Numbered from the stretch's first letter, positions 26,507 through 34,666 are shown. The stretch is 64,000 bases of DNA from Flavobacterium nitratireducens (GCF_029625335.1 NZ_CP121111.1:2604001-2668000), one strand, 5' to 3'. The notes: generated by a model not told the origin, from the letters alone. Numbers and translations: made by a program.

Positions 26507-27264
26507 TACACTCCACTATCAACCATTGCAATCGCTAATGGATTAAAAGCACCATTTTTCAAAGGATACATTTGCCCATTAATCTCCTGATAGAATTCAA
26601 CACCTAAAGCCAAAAACAATGGCTTTGTTGAGTTTGCAGTAACCGCATTGGTTTGACTAATCACAGCCGTAGCTGTTCCATCCCAAGCTAAAATTGCAGT
26701 TTCAGAAGTAGCAACCGCATAGGTTTCAGCTTCAAAATCTACTTCAGCACCACCAGAGATGATTTTAAAGTGAGTTGTTCCGCTTGGAGCTGCAATCATA
26801 TTCGATGGAATAAATGATGCTAAATCAACTTTAATCTCTCCTGTAACTCGGTCAATAGAAGGCACAAAAGGAGCAAACAAAGAAGTACCAAGCTTACCAC
26901 GAATATTAAATTCAAAACCGAATAACAATTCAGTTTCTCCATCAATCACGTTACGTAAACCTCTTTCACTTACTAAATCCGCTTGAATAACCTTTACCAT
27001 TCTTTGAGTAAGTCTACTCACCATTCTGCTATCTGCAGAATTTAATAGCATAGGTCTGAAAGCTGTTCTTAAAAGCTTTCCTGCTTTTCCAGCTCTTCCA
27101 AACTCGGAACCATTCTCTCGAGTTCTTTGAAACGCAGGATCATTGGCAATTCTGCTAGCGTCAATACCGCCTTTTTCTCTCGCCAAATGTCCATCTTGCG
27201 TTTTGTAAAAAGTAATATCCCCGATAGTACCTTTCAATTTAATTATGCCTTTCTGTCTAGCCAT
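26506..27264 (-). CDS. Conserved Bacteroidota hypothetical protein (MARQKGIIKLKG type)
   Basis: 252 aa, no signal peptide. The conserved N-terminal block is MARQKGIIKLKGTIGDITFY then KTQDGHLAREKGG, followed by RIANDPAFQRTRENGSEFGR and AGKAGKLLRTAFRPM. The C-terminal half is beta-rich (IDRVTGEIKVDLASFIPSNM, THFKIISGGAEVDFEAETYA). From memory such proteins are common but uncharacterised in Flavobacteriia. The look is of a structural, assembly-type protein rather than an enzyme. It is the first gene of a four-gene minus-strand cassette with the DUF5675-like gene and two holin-like ORFs. Confidence 0.7.
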   Translation of the reverse strand: MARQKGIIKLKGTIGDITFYKTQDGHLAREKGGIDASRIANDPAFQRTRENGSEFGRAGKAGKLLRTAFRPMLLNSADSRMVSRLTQRMVKVIQADLVSERGLRNVIDGETELLFGFEFNIRGKLGTSLFAPFVPSIDRVTGEIKVDLASFIPSNMIAAPSGTTHFKIISGGAEVDFEAETYAVATSETAILAWDGTATAVISQTNAVTANSTKPLFLALGVEFYQEINGQMYPLKNGAFNPLAIAMVDSGV

Positions 27265-27395
27265 AACTTCAAAATTTTGTTAAACATTCAATTAAAAACT
27301 CCTTCATTCTTTCAATCAGTTGCAACCACATTTTTGAATGATTTCAATACAAAATTTAAAAGTTAATCGTAACAAGTAAATGAGCTTAGTTCCAA

Positions 27396-27536
27396 ATGTC
27401 ACAATTTGACATAAATGGCAATAATCTTCTCATTTGACAATCAAATTGTAGTATCGAATATGAAAATTCCCCACTTAAAACTAAATGGTTTATTCTTTAA
27501 TTTTATAGTTTCAAGATATTTGTAATAAAATATCTT
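27396..27536. promoter_or_regulatory. Two palindromes in the 310-bp intergenic region
   Basis: ATGTCA-N5-TGACAT at 27396-27412, and perfect 9-bp arms AAGATATTT (27513-27521) / AAATATCTT (27528-27536). They lie between the divergent minus cassette (starting 27264) and the small HTH gene (27575), a natural position for operators of either unit. Nothing else is seen in 27265-27574. Confidence 0.45.
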
Positions 27537-27574
27537 AATGCTACTCAAAGCCTAATCAAAGCCATAGATAAAGT

Positions 27575-27778
27575 ATGAAAACAGAAAAAAAGAGATTATG
27601 TATCTATCCAAAGGACATACAGCGTATTACTGGAAAGAGTTATCGCCAAAGTATTCGATTGTTACAAAAGATTAGAAAGGACCTTAATAAGCTTGAAAAT
27701 GAGTTTGTAAGTGTTGAAGAATTCTGCAATTATACCAGTTTAAAACACGAACAAGTAATTACTCTAATCGTTGATTAA
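27575..27778 (+). CDS. Small helix-turn-helix-like protein
   Basis: 67 aa: MKTEKKRLCIYPKDIQRITG, then KSYRQSIRLLQKIRKDLNKL and FVSVEEFCNYTSLKHEQVIT. It looks like a small DNA-binding protein of the type common in Bacteroidota islands (an ITGKS...IRLLQ helix pair). It is the last gene before the right island end. Target unknown. Confidence 0.6.
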   Translation: MKTEKKRLCIYPKDIQRITGKSYRQSIRLLQKIRKDLNKLENEFVSVEEFCNYTSLKHEQVITLIVD

Positions 27779-27886
27779 ATTTTTCACTTAACTAGTTCAA
27801 AATTTGGTTAGTATATTAGAAATTTATGGACTTATTTTCGTAAATTAGCACAATCAACACATATGAGAAACTACGATTTTTTCATA

Positions 27887-27910
27887 GGGGTACAATTAGG
27901 AGTACTTAGA
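27887..27910 (+). repeat. Island-end repeat, right copy
   Basis: GGGGTACAATTAGGAGTACT, near copy of 15232-15251, about 50 bp inside the right attachment site. Probable integrase/excisionase arm site. Confidence 0.5.
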
Positions 27911-27961
27911 AAAGTTTTATATAAAAACACTTGAAAATACTAGCGTTAGAAAGAATACATA

Positions 27962-27978
27962 AATCCCTCTTTCTCCGC
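27962..27978 (+). repeat. attR of island 1
   Basis: AATCCCTCTTTCTCCGC, identical to the tRNA-Ser 3' end at 15114-15130. Confidence 0.9.
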
Positions 27979-27980
27979 AA

Positions 27981-28010
27981 AAACCCGAAACGAAAGTTTC
28001 GGGTTTTTTT
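27981..28010 (+). terminator. Displaced tRNA-Ser terminator
   Basis: AAACCCGAAAC / GTTTCGGGTTT with a 4-nt loop and T-run. It follows attR directly, so before island insertion it would have followed tRNA-Ser. Confidence 0.85.
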
Positions 28011-28142
28011 ATTTTTATATTTGTCAGTCGTTCTTTTTTTGTGCTTCTTCAGAATGATTTCGTTATCATTAATTTTTTCATATTGATAATTTTAAAATAT
28101 ACCTCTAGTTTGATTTGATTTCGATACTTAAAAACAATTTTA

Positions 28143-28204
28143 GACTTGTCATATATGGCATTAACAACAACAAATATAAGTTTTTTCTTGACTTGTCAAA
28201 TATG
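28143..28204 (+). promoter_or_regulatory. Direct-repeat operator before the XRE gene
   Basis: GACTTGTCATATATG (28143-28157) and GACTTGTCAAATATG (28190-28204), 14 of 15 identical. The second copy also forms TTGAC...GTCAA dyad symmetry and overlaps the first possible ATG, so the protein may bind here and repress itself. Confidence 0.5.
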
Positions 28205-28447
28205 TCAAGAATGGAAAAGTCTGAATTGTTGAAGTTAGTGGGTAAAAAAATCCAAAAATTAAGAACAGAAAGAGGTATGTCTCAAGTGGATTTAGTGGGG
28301 TTGATAGAACGTAAAATTGACACTACTAATATCTCAAGAATTGAATCAGGAAGAACTAACCCAACACTATATAGCTTATACAGAATCAGTCAAGCTCTTG
28401 AAGTTCCATTAAAGGAATTAGTAACTTTTCAAAATGAAAACGATTAA
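28202..28447 (+). CDS. XRE-family transcriptional regulator
   Basis: 81 aa from the ATG at 28202 (MSRMEKSELLKLVGKKIQKL) or 78 aa from 28211. A TTG far upstream at 28115 is unlikely. Complete HTH_3 fold: LRTERGMSQVDLVGLIERKI, SRIESGRTNPTLYSLYRISQ, ALEVPLKELVTF. It is a Cro/CI-like regulator, probably of its own gene and of the neighbouring minus-strand SOS-type operon, which converges on it. Confidence 0.85.
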   Translation: MSRMEKSELLKLVGKKIQKLRTERGMSQVDLVGLIERKIDTTNISRIESGRTNPTLYSLYRISQALEVPLKELVTFQNEND

Positions 28448-28453
28448 TTTATT

Positions 28454-29092
28454 TTAAAATAGAGTCAATGGCGAATCAATTTTTGTTGCTACTAAATTGA
28501 CTTCATAAGGATACGAGTATTTTTCAATAGGATCATGGCTTAACCATTTTATTTCATCTTCAGGTTTCAAAATAATAGGCATTCTTTTTTTTATGTTATG
28601 GATTTCAGCCATAAGAGGATTAGCTTTTGTTGTAACAATTGTGTAGGTGTTTTTTATCTCTCCAGTGTTTTTATCAGTCCATTGAGAATATAAGCCTGCA
28701 TAAGCATACAAATCGTCGTTGCCAATTCCTATTTCATATTTTGTTTTGTTTTTCCCTTTTGTATCGTGCCATTGCCATTCATAAAATCCATTCGCTATTA
28801 CTAGGCATCTTTTACTAACAGAATCCCTAAATGAAGGTTTTTCATCTACGGTTTCTATTCTTGCATTTAACGTCATTTTTTGAATGCTTTGATCTTTAGC
28901 CCAATTCGGTATCAACCCCCAATCGTAATGCAAAATTTCAGTTGGGTTTTCATCTATAATAATTGGAGTTTTAGGAAATTCAAATCCATTGATGTGTTCA
29001 GATGGTTTAAAAACAGCTAAGTCTTTAATTTTAGCTTTAAAGCGAGATTGTACCTCTAATGCTAATTTTGTTTGTTTGGAATGAAAACACAT
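28454..29092 (-). CDS. SOS response-associated peptidase family protein (SRAP/YedK/HMCES)
   Basis: 212 aa. The catalytic Cys is residue 2 after Met removal (MCFHSKQTKLALEVQSRFKA), with the SRAP motifs WGLIPNWAKD, NARIETVDEKPSFRDSVSKR, CLVIANGFYEWQW and TTKANPLMAEIHNIKKRMPI (active-site His). SRAP proteins crosslink to abasic sites in single-stranded DNA and shield them. It is the last gene of the five-gene umuDC operon. Confidence 0.92.
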   Translation of the reverse strand: MCFHSKQTKLALEVQSRFKAKIKDLAVFKPSEHINGFEFPKTPIIIDENPTEILHYDWGLIPNWAKDQSIQKMTLNARIETVDEKPSFRDSVSKRCLVIANGFYEWQWHDTKGKNKTKYEIGIGNDDLYAYAGLYSQWTDKNTGEIKNTYTIVTTKANPLMAEIHNIKKRMPIILKPEDEIKWLSHDPIEKYSYPYEVNLVATKIDSPLTLF

Positions 29093-29141
29093 CTTTTATT
29101 TATTTTGCATTAGTCTTAAAATTACAAAAAAATATCAAAGG

Positions 29142-29576
29142 TTAATTAATTTGTTTTTGTAGAATTTCTAAAGTTTTTTGATCTTGTTCTCCATCATAAA
29201 ATTTGTCAAGGACATCTTGGAATATAGTTGAAGCATTTGGTACTTGCAAAAATAAAGTCATACACGATTTTAGTTTGCGTGTATCAGGTTTACCTAAAAT
29301 ATCTAAAGCTGTTTTATTTTTGATATTTAAAAATGCTGTTGTTATTTCGATTAGTCTTTTACCAAGAACAGGATGATAATAGTATTCTTTTGCTTCTTCA
29401 ATATTTTTAATGGCATAGAAAATATTATAGTCAGTAAAACCTAATCCAATAATTTGAGGAAATATAAACCACATCCAATGAGATTGTTTTTTACCCTGTT
29501 GGATTTCTGCCAAAGCATTATTATAAGTACTTTTTTGTCCCTCTAAATATCTTGATAAATCGTATGAATTAGCCAT
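29142..29576 (-). CDS. DUF1810 family protein
   Basis: 144 aa, the whole DUF1810 fold: SRYLEGQKSTYNNALAEIQQ, GKKQSHWMWFIFPQIIGLG, YHPVLGKRLIEITTAFLNI, DTRKLKSCMTLFLQVPN. A calpastatin-like small protein, widely found and of unknown function. It lies between umuC (6 bp upstream) and SRAP (49 bp downstream) in the DNA damage operon. Confidence 0.88.
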   Translation of the reverse strand: MANSYDLSRYLEGQKSTYNNALAEIQQGKKQSHWMWFIFPQIIGLGFTDYNIFYAIKNIEEAKEYYYHPVLGKRLIEITTAFLNIKNKTALDILGKPDTRKLKSCMTLFLQVPNASTIFQDVLDKFYDGEQDQKTLEILQKQIN

Positions 29577-29582
29577 GCTTAA

Positions 29583-30842
29583 TTATACTTTTATGGTAAT
29601 AATATCCTTGATTCTAGTGGTGTAAGATGGAGATAGTTTTTCCTGACGCATTTTCCATTGTCTACCAAGTGATTGTGTTGCAAATTTTATTTTGTTAGTT
29701 CCGTAGCTCTTATTGAGTTTGTCTATTACAGACATTAATGGTTGGTGCTTTGGATTGGAAGTGTTAAATAATGACAATTGTATTTTATCATTTGGGGTTA
29801 ATCCCATAACAATAACACCTGCCTTTTTGTATTGAAATCCTTCCTTGAAAATAGCTTTTAATCCAATTTGAGTATAATGATTTAGCTCAATAGTTGAGTT
29901 GGTTGGGAAGTCTGTATTGATAACAATATTTCTAGAATATTGCTTTTGATCCTGTCGATGATAGTTTGTTTGAAGAAAAACCATAACCATATTGCAATGA
30001 CTTCCTTGTTTTCTTAATTTTTCAGAACATGATGCTGTAAAAGTTGAGATTCTTTCTGAAACATCATCAAAACTTATTAGTGATTTTTCAAATGAACGTG
30101 TAGTAGCAATCATTTTTTTATTCTTAGGAGTTTCCAAATCCAGTGTTTGTTTACCTTCCAATTCGTGTTTAATTCTTAGCCCAACAACAGCCATTTCTTT
30201 ACGAACCCATTCATCTGGAAGCTGAGTAAATTGATAGGCTGTAAATACTTTTTTTGCTTGTAAACGCTTAGTATGCTTTCTTCCTATACCCCAAACATCT
30301 TCAATTTTAGTCCATTTGAGGGCTTTAATTCTTTTTTCTTCATCATTTATTACATACACACTTTTAGTTCGTTCAGGAAATTTTTTAGCTATTTTATTAG
30401 CAACTTTAGCTAAAGCTTTTGTTGGAGCAAAACCAATACTAATAGGTATTCCAGTACTTTTTGTGACTGTACGTTGAATTTTTAAACCATACTCATTGAA
30501 GTCAAATAAATCAAAACCTTTGAATTTTAAGAATGCTTCGTCAATGCTGTAAATTTCAATATCTGGTGTATAAGTAGAAAGTATATTCATAACTCGGGAA
30601 CTCATATCGCCATATAATGCGTAATTAGATGAAAAGACAAAAACATTATTATCCTCAAAAACTTTTTTAAATTCAAATGCTGGAGCACCCATAGGAATTC
30701 CCAATGCTTTAGCTTCATTAGAACGTGCAATAACACAACCATCATTATTGGATAAAACTACTATAGGTTTGCCAATTAAATGAGGTTCAAATACCCTTTG
30801 ACATGAGGCATAGAAATTATTGCAGTCTACTAAAGCAAACAT
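29583..30842 (-). CDS. umuC: Y-family DNA polymerase UmuC (translesion synthesis)
   Basis: 419 aa. Catalytic region FALVDCNNFYASCQRVFEP, VVLSNNDGCVIARSNEAKAL, IEIYSIDEAFLKFKGF (SIDE motif with two acidic residues), then thumb and little-finger regions KALAKVANKIAKKFPE and VWGIGRKHTKRLQAKKV, and the UmuC C-terminal extension. With UmuD' it forms error-prone Pol V. It starts 28 bp after umuD. Confidence 0.93.
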   Translation of the reverse strand: MFALVDCNNFYASCQRVFEPHLIGKPIVVLSNNDGCVIARSNEAKALGIPMGAPAFEFKKVFEDNNVFVFSSNYALYGDMSSRVMNILSTYTPDIEIYSIDEAFLKFKGFDLFDFNEYGLKIQRTVTKSTGIPISIGFAPTKALAKVANKIAKKFPERTKSVYVINDEEKRIKALKWTKIEDVWGIGRKHTKRLQAKKVFTAYQFTQLPDEWVRKEMAVVGLRIKHELEGKQTLDLETPKNKKMIATTRSFEKSLISFDDVSERISTFTASCSEKLRKQGSHCNMVMVFLQTNYHRQDQKQYSRNIVINTDFPTNSTIELNHYTQIGLKAIFKEGFQYKKAGVIVMGLTPNDKIQLSLFNTSNPKHQPLMSVIDKLNKSYGTNKIKFATQSLGRQWKMRQEKLSPSYTTRIKDIITIKV

Positions 30843-30870
30843 TTTTAATATTTTATATTACTAATTGGTC

Positions 30871-31320
30871 TTAGAAAGTTTTTATACTATGTATCACAAT
30901 ACCCCAAATCATTAATTCATTTTCAGGGGTAACTTTTATTGGTTCATATTCTTCATTTTCAGCTATAAGCCAAACAATATCTTTTTCTTTTTTAATTCTT
31001 TTAACGGTAAATTCACCATCAATTTGACAAACTGCTATTTTGTTGTTTTGTGGTTCAAGACTTTTATCAATTACTAATAAATCTCCATCATATATTCCTG
31101 CATTAATCATCGAGTTACCTTTAACTTTTGCAAAAAAAGTAGAGTCTTTATGCTTTATTAAGTGTTTGTTTAAATCAATGGTAAGTTCAATGAAATCATC
31201 AGCAGGTGATGGGAATCCTGCACTAATACCTACGTCAAAAAAAGGTAATTCTAATTTTGAAGAATAGTCTGGGATATAAAATTCCAATGTTTGAGTAGTA
31301 TGTAAACTTCTTAATTTCAT
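30871..31320 (-). CDS. umuD: UmuD, LexA-like autopeptidase
   Basis: 149 aa. Peptidase S24 domain with the nucleophile Ser in FAKVKGNSMINAGIYDGDLL, the catalytic Lys in CQIDGEFTVKRIKKEKD, and a cleavage-region SAGFPSPADDF (Ala-Gly site). RecA-stimulated self-cleavage would give UmuD'. Together with umuC it is a complete Pol V pair. Confidence 0.92.
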   Translation of the reverse strand: MKLRSLHTTQTLEFYIPDYSSKLELPFFDVGISAGFPSPADDFIELTIDLNKHLIKHKDSTFFAKVKGNSMINAGIYDGDLLVIDKSLEPQNNKIAVCQIDGEFTVKRIKKEKDIVWLIAENEEYEPIKVTPENELMIWGIVIHSIKTF

Positions 31321-31328
31321 AATTTAAA

Positions 31329-31850
31329 CTATAAAGCCACTTCAAAAAAAGTCACCTTGTCTTTGATTTGTTGAATGTAATCCTGAGTGCTTGATTTGGT
31401 TTTAATAGTAATTTCAGGTTCGTTATTGTCTTTTATAAAATATACTTTATCACTTCCCAATTTCCTGAGTTCATCAAAGACACCTGTATAATATGGTTCT
31501 TCAATGAACTCCTGAGAATTGAAAATGTTAAATATCCTATCAAAATCTTCTTCCCAAGGGGGAAGGATATTGATAATGTCACTGTAAATTAATTTTGCTT
31601 CTTCACCCAATTCTAAAACATAATTGTATTCTGAAACATTATCATTAGTCATGTCGTAAAGTGTAGTTATTATTCCTTTGGAATTTAAAGTAACTGTACC
31701 CAATTTTATGAACTCATGTTTGCCATTCAAATTTTGATATTGACCAAATTCTATATTACAATTCAAACGGTTTGCAATGTCATTGGCTAAATTTTCAAGA
31801 CTGGAACAATCTAAATTATGTTGACTGATGATTTTTGCTTCTGCATTCAT
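31329..31850 (-). CDS. Hypothetical protein heading the umuDC operon
   Basis: 173 aa, acidic, soluble: MNAEAKIISQHNLDCSSLEN, then FGQYQNLNGKHEFIKLGTVT, ILPPWEEDFDRIFNIFNSQE and a C-terminal TIKTKSSTQDYIQQIKDKVT. No family recognised. It ends 8 bp before umuD. A TAATTTTG -7 element (31883-31890, minus) lies about 30 nt before the start, without a clear -33 box. It may be a regulator or accessory factor of the mutagenesis operon; that is only inferred from position. Confidence 0.65.
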   Translation of the reverse strand: MNAEAKIISQHNLDCSSLENLANDIANRLNCNIEFGQYQNLNGKHEFIKLGTVTLNSKGIITTLYDMTNDNVSEYNYVLELGEEAKLIYSDIINILPPWEEDFDRIFNIFNSQEFIEEPYYTGVFDELRKLGSDKVYFIKDNNEPEITIKTKSSTQDYIQQIKDKVTFFEVAL

Positions 31851-31992
31851 ATTTAGTATAGGTCTAAGAATTTTATATAATACAAAATTACATAAGTCTT
31901 ATTGCTTTTAATGTTAATGAGGATGAAATAATTATTTTATTAAATGATTCAGACTGGCTTTTTAAATGATTTATATAGGTTTAATGTTTTTT

Positions 31993-33200
31993 TTATTTAT
32001 CTAATTTATTTGATAATTTACTCATTTCTTCACTTATTTTCTTTTGAACTATTTTACCATAGTGTACTTGTGTAATAGCCATATTAGAATGCCCTAATAG
32101 CTCAGATACAATTTCCATTGGTACTTCATTGTATAATAATACGGTTGAAGCAAATGTTTTTCTCGCAATGTGGTGTGTTAACCTTTTTTCTATTCCTGTT
32201 ATTTCAGCTATTTCTTTGAGATAAGAATTGAATTTTTGGTTTGAAACTATTGGTAAAGGTTTTTTATCAAGTTGATACTTATTTAAAATTTCCTTTGCTG
32301 GCTGTAGGAGGGGAACGCTAACTATTCCTTTAGTTTTTTTTCTAGTCATTTTAATCCAGATATTGCCATCAAATTCAACTTTAAGATGTTCCCTTTTAAA
32401 TTCTTCCATTTCTGCAAATGCTAGACCTGTAAAGCAACAAAATATAAAGCAATCTTTGACTTTTTGTAATCTTGGGTTGTTTGTAAAATGATAATCTTTT
32501 AGTAGTTTTAATTCTTCATTATTTAAAAAAATAACTGATTTCTCGAATCTTTTGGGAGTATAAAGTATAAATGGATCTCTAATTATGTATCCTTCACTTA
32601 TTGCAAGTTTAATAATTTTACGTAGTCTTTGAATTGTTTTATTAATTGTAATTTGTTTTGTCGGACTTCTGAACTAAGATAGAAATCAAACTTTTCAAGG
32701 AAATTTAAGTTTAGGTTAGTAAGTAGGTAGTCTTTTTTTTTATATTCATGTTTTATGAAATTTTTTATATGATTTTTGGATTCTTTGAATTTGTAATATG
32801 TTGCAATTGAGTAGCTTTTTCCAATAAGCTTATACATTTTAGTATTATGTAATTCAAACACTTCAAGAACAGTTTTTTCAGTTTTAATATTTTCTCCCTT
32901 AAAGGATAGGTAAATATCTTCAACATTGAAATTGGAATTTTGAATTTTCAGCAATAAAAAAGCCTGATTAATTTTATTCTTAATCAGGCTAATTTCAGTA
33001 TTTATATAGTCGCTTTCTTTGTTTGAAGTGGCAACTTCTTGTAGGTTGTTTATCCAATCATCAGGGAAAACAAAAAGACCTGTTGAGAATTCGTGTCTTG
33101 ATTTTTGGTAGGTTATTCTACATTTTAGAGAACACTTACCGGCTTTATTTATCCTGTTTTTTACGATGACAAAAGTTATTGTGATTTTAGAAGTATTCAT
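31993..33200 (-). pseudogene. Tyrosine integrase of island 2, one frameshift
   Basis: N-terminal ORF (32598-33200, 200 aa) has the arm-binding start MNTSKITITFVIVKNRINKA and core-binding domain. It leaves the correct frame near 32660; one added A there restores TKQITINKTIQRLRKIIKLA. The frame then runs to the catalytic part, CFIFCCFTGLAFAEMEEF (Arg region), HHIARKTFAST and LGHSNMAITQVHYGKI (Tyr). It is a close relative of the integrase at 51238-52481, sharing NKFNSYxKEIAEIxGIEKRL-type stretches. It lies beside a tRNA-fMet fragment at 33428-33453. Confidence 0.85.
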
Positions 33201-33221
33201 GGTTTTTAGATTTTAAAAAGT

Positions 33222-33296
33222 TGCACACCTTTTTTTAACATTTGCACACCTAAAAGTCTACCTTTTTTAAAAAGTTGCACACCTAAATGCACACCT
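33222..33296 (+). repeat. TGCACACCT repeats beside integrase 2
   Basis: Four copies of TGCACACCT (33222-33230, 33243-33251, 33276-33284, 33288-33296) between the integrase start and the attachment site, with AAAAGTCTACCTTTTTT between copies. This is the layout of integrase arm-type sites in an attP region. Confidence 0.6.
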
Positions 33297-33417
33297 TGAA
33301 AAAGGGATTGCTTATTTGTTTAGTTAAAAATTGAGTTTTGGAAGGAATTTTTTAGGATAGCTATTTTAAAAGAAGAGCTGTTATTTTGTAAATAAAAAAA
33401 GCTCCACAATTGTGAAA

Positions 33418-33453
33418 CTTTTTCTTAGTAGCGGGAACAGGACTCGAACCTGT
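33418..33453 (-). repeat. att repeat with tRNA-fMet 3' fragment (left end of island 3)
   Basis: 36 bp identical to 52656-52691. The first 10 bp are tail sequence (CTTTTTCTTA); the rest is the 3' end of tRNA-fMet up to the T-arm. The homology to the tRNA stops after 33453. It marks the junction between integrase 2 and island 3. Confidence 0.85.
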
Positions 33454-33572
33454 TGTATTGGATGTAGCAATAACGGCACTTTACAAGATTTCTGAATCTT
33501 TGTATGCCTAAAAGTATACCTTTTCATGTTGTTTGTACTTTAAAATTAATAAAAATATTTTAATATTGTCCT

Positions 33573-33599
33573 GTCCTAAATATATTATACTGTTAGGAC
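33573..33599. promoter_or_regulatory. Palindromic operator before the RepA-like gene
   Basis: GTCCTAA-N13-TTAGGAC (33573-33599), 54 bp before the start of the RepA-like ATPase. The rest of 33454-33652 contains ATGCCTAAAAGTATACCTTT (33504-33523), similar to the arm-type repeats near both integrases, and no gene. Confidence 0.4.
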
Positions 33600-33652
33600 A
33601 TTGTGTTTTAACACATGACTTGTTTTAAGGTTGTACTATAAATGTTTATTTA

Positions 33653-34666
33653 ATGAAAATTGAATCTACCCCAAATAATATCAATGATGTGATTTTAGAA
33701 AATACCCCTGCTTCTACTTCAGAAATTATTGAGGAATACAAAAGTACATTTGATGCACTTGAATTATATAACCTTGAAATAGAAACTTTACCAAAATTAC
33801 TTGATCCTTTTTTTCAAAAAGTAGGACTAGCATCTTTAGTAGGTACTTCTGATAGTGGTAAATCAACTTTTCTTAGACAACTTAGTTTGAGTGTTGTTTT
33901 ACAAAAAGAAACTTTTATTGGATGTAAATTGAATTGTAAAAGCAATAAGGTTATATATGTTAGTACTGAAGACGATTCAAATTCTGTAAGTGCTGCAATT
34001 AGAAAGCAAATTCAATATTTACAGATTGAAGATCCTAATTTAGATTTTTCTTTATTAAAAAATTTACAATTTATTTTTGATACAGAAAATCTTTTAGAGA
34101 GATTAAAGAAAATTTTAGAAAAAGAACCTTGTGACCTAATTGTTATAGATGCTTTTACGGATGTATTTGCTAAAGAGATAAATGCAAATACTCAAGTTCG
34201 CCAGTTTCTAAATGAATATGATAAACTTGCCAAAAAATATGGCTGTTTAATTTTATTTCTACATCATATTGGAAAAAATACCCAAAAGAATAGTCCAAGT
34301 AAAGACAGTATAATAGGCTCGCAAGCATTTGAAGCTAAAATGAGATCTGTAATTGAACTTAGACCTAATCATTTCAAAGATAATTACAAAGATTTATGGG
34401 TGTTGAAAGCTAATTTTTTAGATAGCTCTCATAAATCTAAAAGTTATGTTTTAGAGATGAACAAGAATTTAATTTTTAGAGAAACAGGAGAAAGAAATAG
34501 TAAAATTCAAAATTCCAAAAAAGACAATACAGTAATTATTGATAAAGTTTTAGAACTTAAAAACAAAGGTCTTTCAGTAAGACAAATTGAAGCAAAATTA
34601 AAAGATACTGAATTTAGGGTGAGTAAGTCTGTTATATCTGAAATTATCAATAAAAACAAGAAGTAA
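33653..34666 (+). CDS. RepA-like RecA-fold ATPase
   Basis: 337 aa. Walker A ASLVGTSDSGKSTFLRQLSL, VIYVSTEDDSNSVSAAIRKQ, Walker B CDLIVIDAFTDVF, then ILFLHHIGKNTQKNSPSKDS and IIGSQAFEAKMRSVIELRP. This is the AAA_25/RepA hexameric ATPase architecture used by plasmid and island replication or regulation proteins. The C-terminal end (LSVRQIEAKLKDTEFRVSKS) looks like a helix-turn-helix. It is the first gene inside the left end of island 3. Helicase function is inferred. Confidence 0.75.
   Translation: MKIESTPNNINDVILENTPASTSEIIEEYKSTFDALELYNLEIETLPKLLDPFFQKVGLASLVGTSDSGKSTFLRQLSLSVVLQKETFIGCKLNCKSNKVIYVSTEDDSNSVSAAIRKQIQYLQIEDPNLDFSLLKNLQFIFDTENLLERLKKILEKEPCDLIVIDAFTDVFAKEINANTQVRQFLNEYDKLAKKYGCLILFLHHIGKNTQKNSPSKDSIIGSQAFEAKMRSVIELRPNHFKDNYKDLWVLKANFLDSSHKSKSYVLEMNKNLIFRETGERNSKIQNSKKDNTVIIDKVLELKNKGLSVRQIEAKLKDTEFRVSKSVISEIINKNKK

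Larger units (their letters stand above)
15114..27978. mobile_element. Integrative island 1 in tRNA-Ser (12.9 kb)
   Basis: Bounded by 17-bp direct repeats AATCCCTCTTTCTCCGC, the left one inside the tRNA-Ser 3' end, the right one at 27962-27978. A tyrosine integrase lies just inside the left end. A tRNA-type terminator (27981-28010), probably the original tRNA-Ser terminator displaced by insertion, follows the right repeat. The element holds int, an RteC-like remnant, HTH regulators, a replication-initiator-like gene with a DnaC-like ATPase, a helicase relic, Fic, an IS982 copy and a minus-strand cassette. No relaxase, coupling protein or conjugation genes were recognised, so it is a mobilisable, satellite-like or decayed element. 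Confidence 0.9.

Noticed and set aside
28115..28201. Longer XRE protein from the TTG at 28115
   Set aside because: The added 29 residues would lie over the direct-repeat operator and have no domain character; ATG 28202 or 28211 is preferred.
33200..33300. CRISPR-like array
   Set aside because: The four TGCACACCT copies are 9 bp with irregular 3-24 bp gaps; they lack CRISPR repeat length and spacers and fit integrase arm sites.
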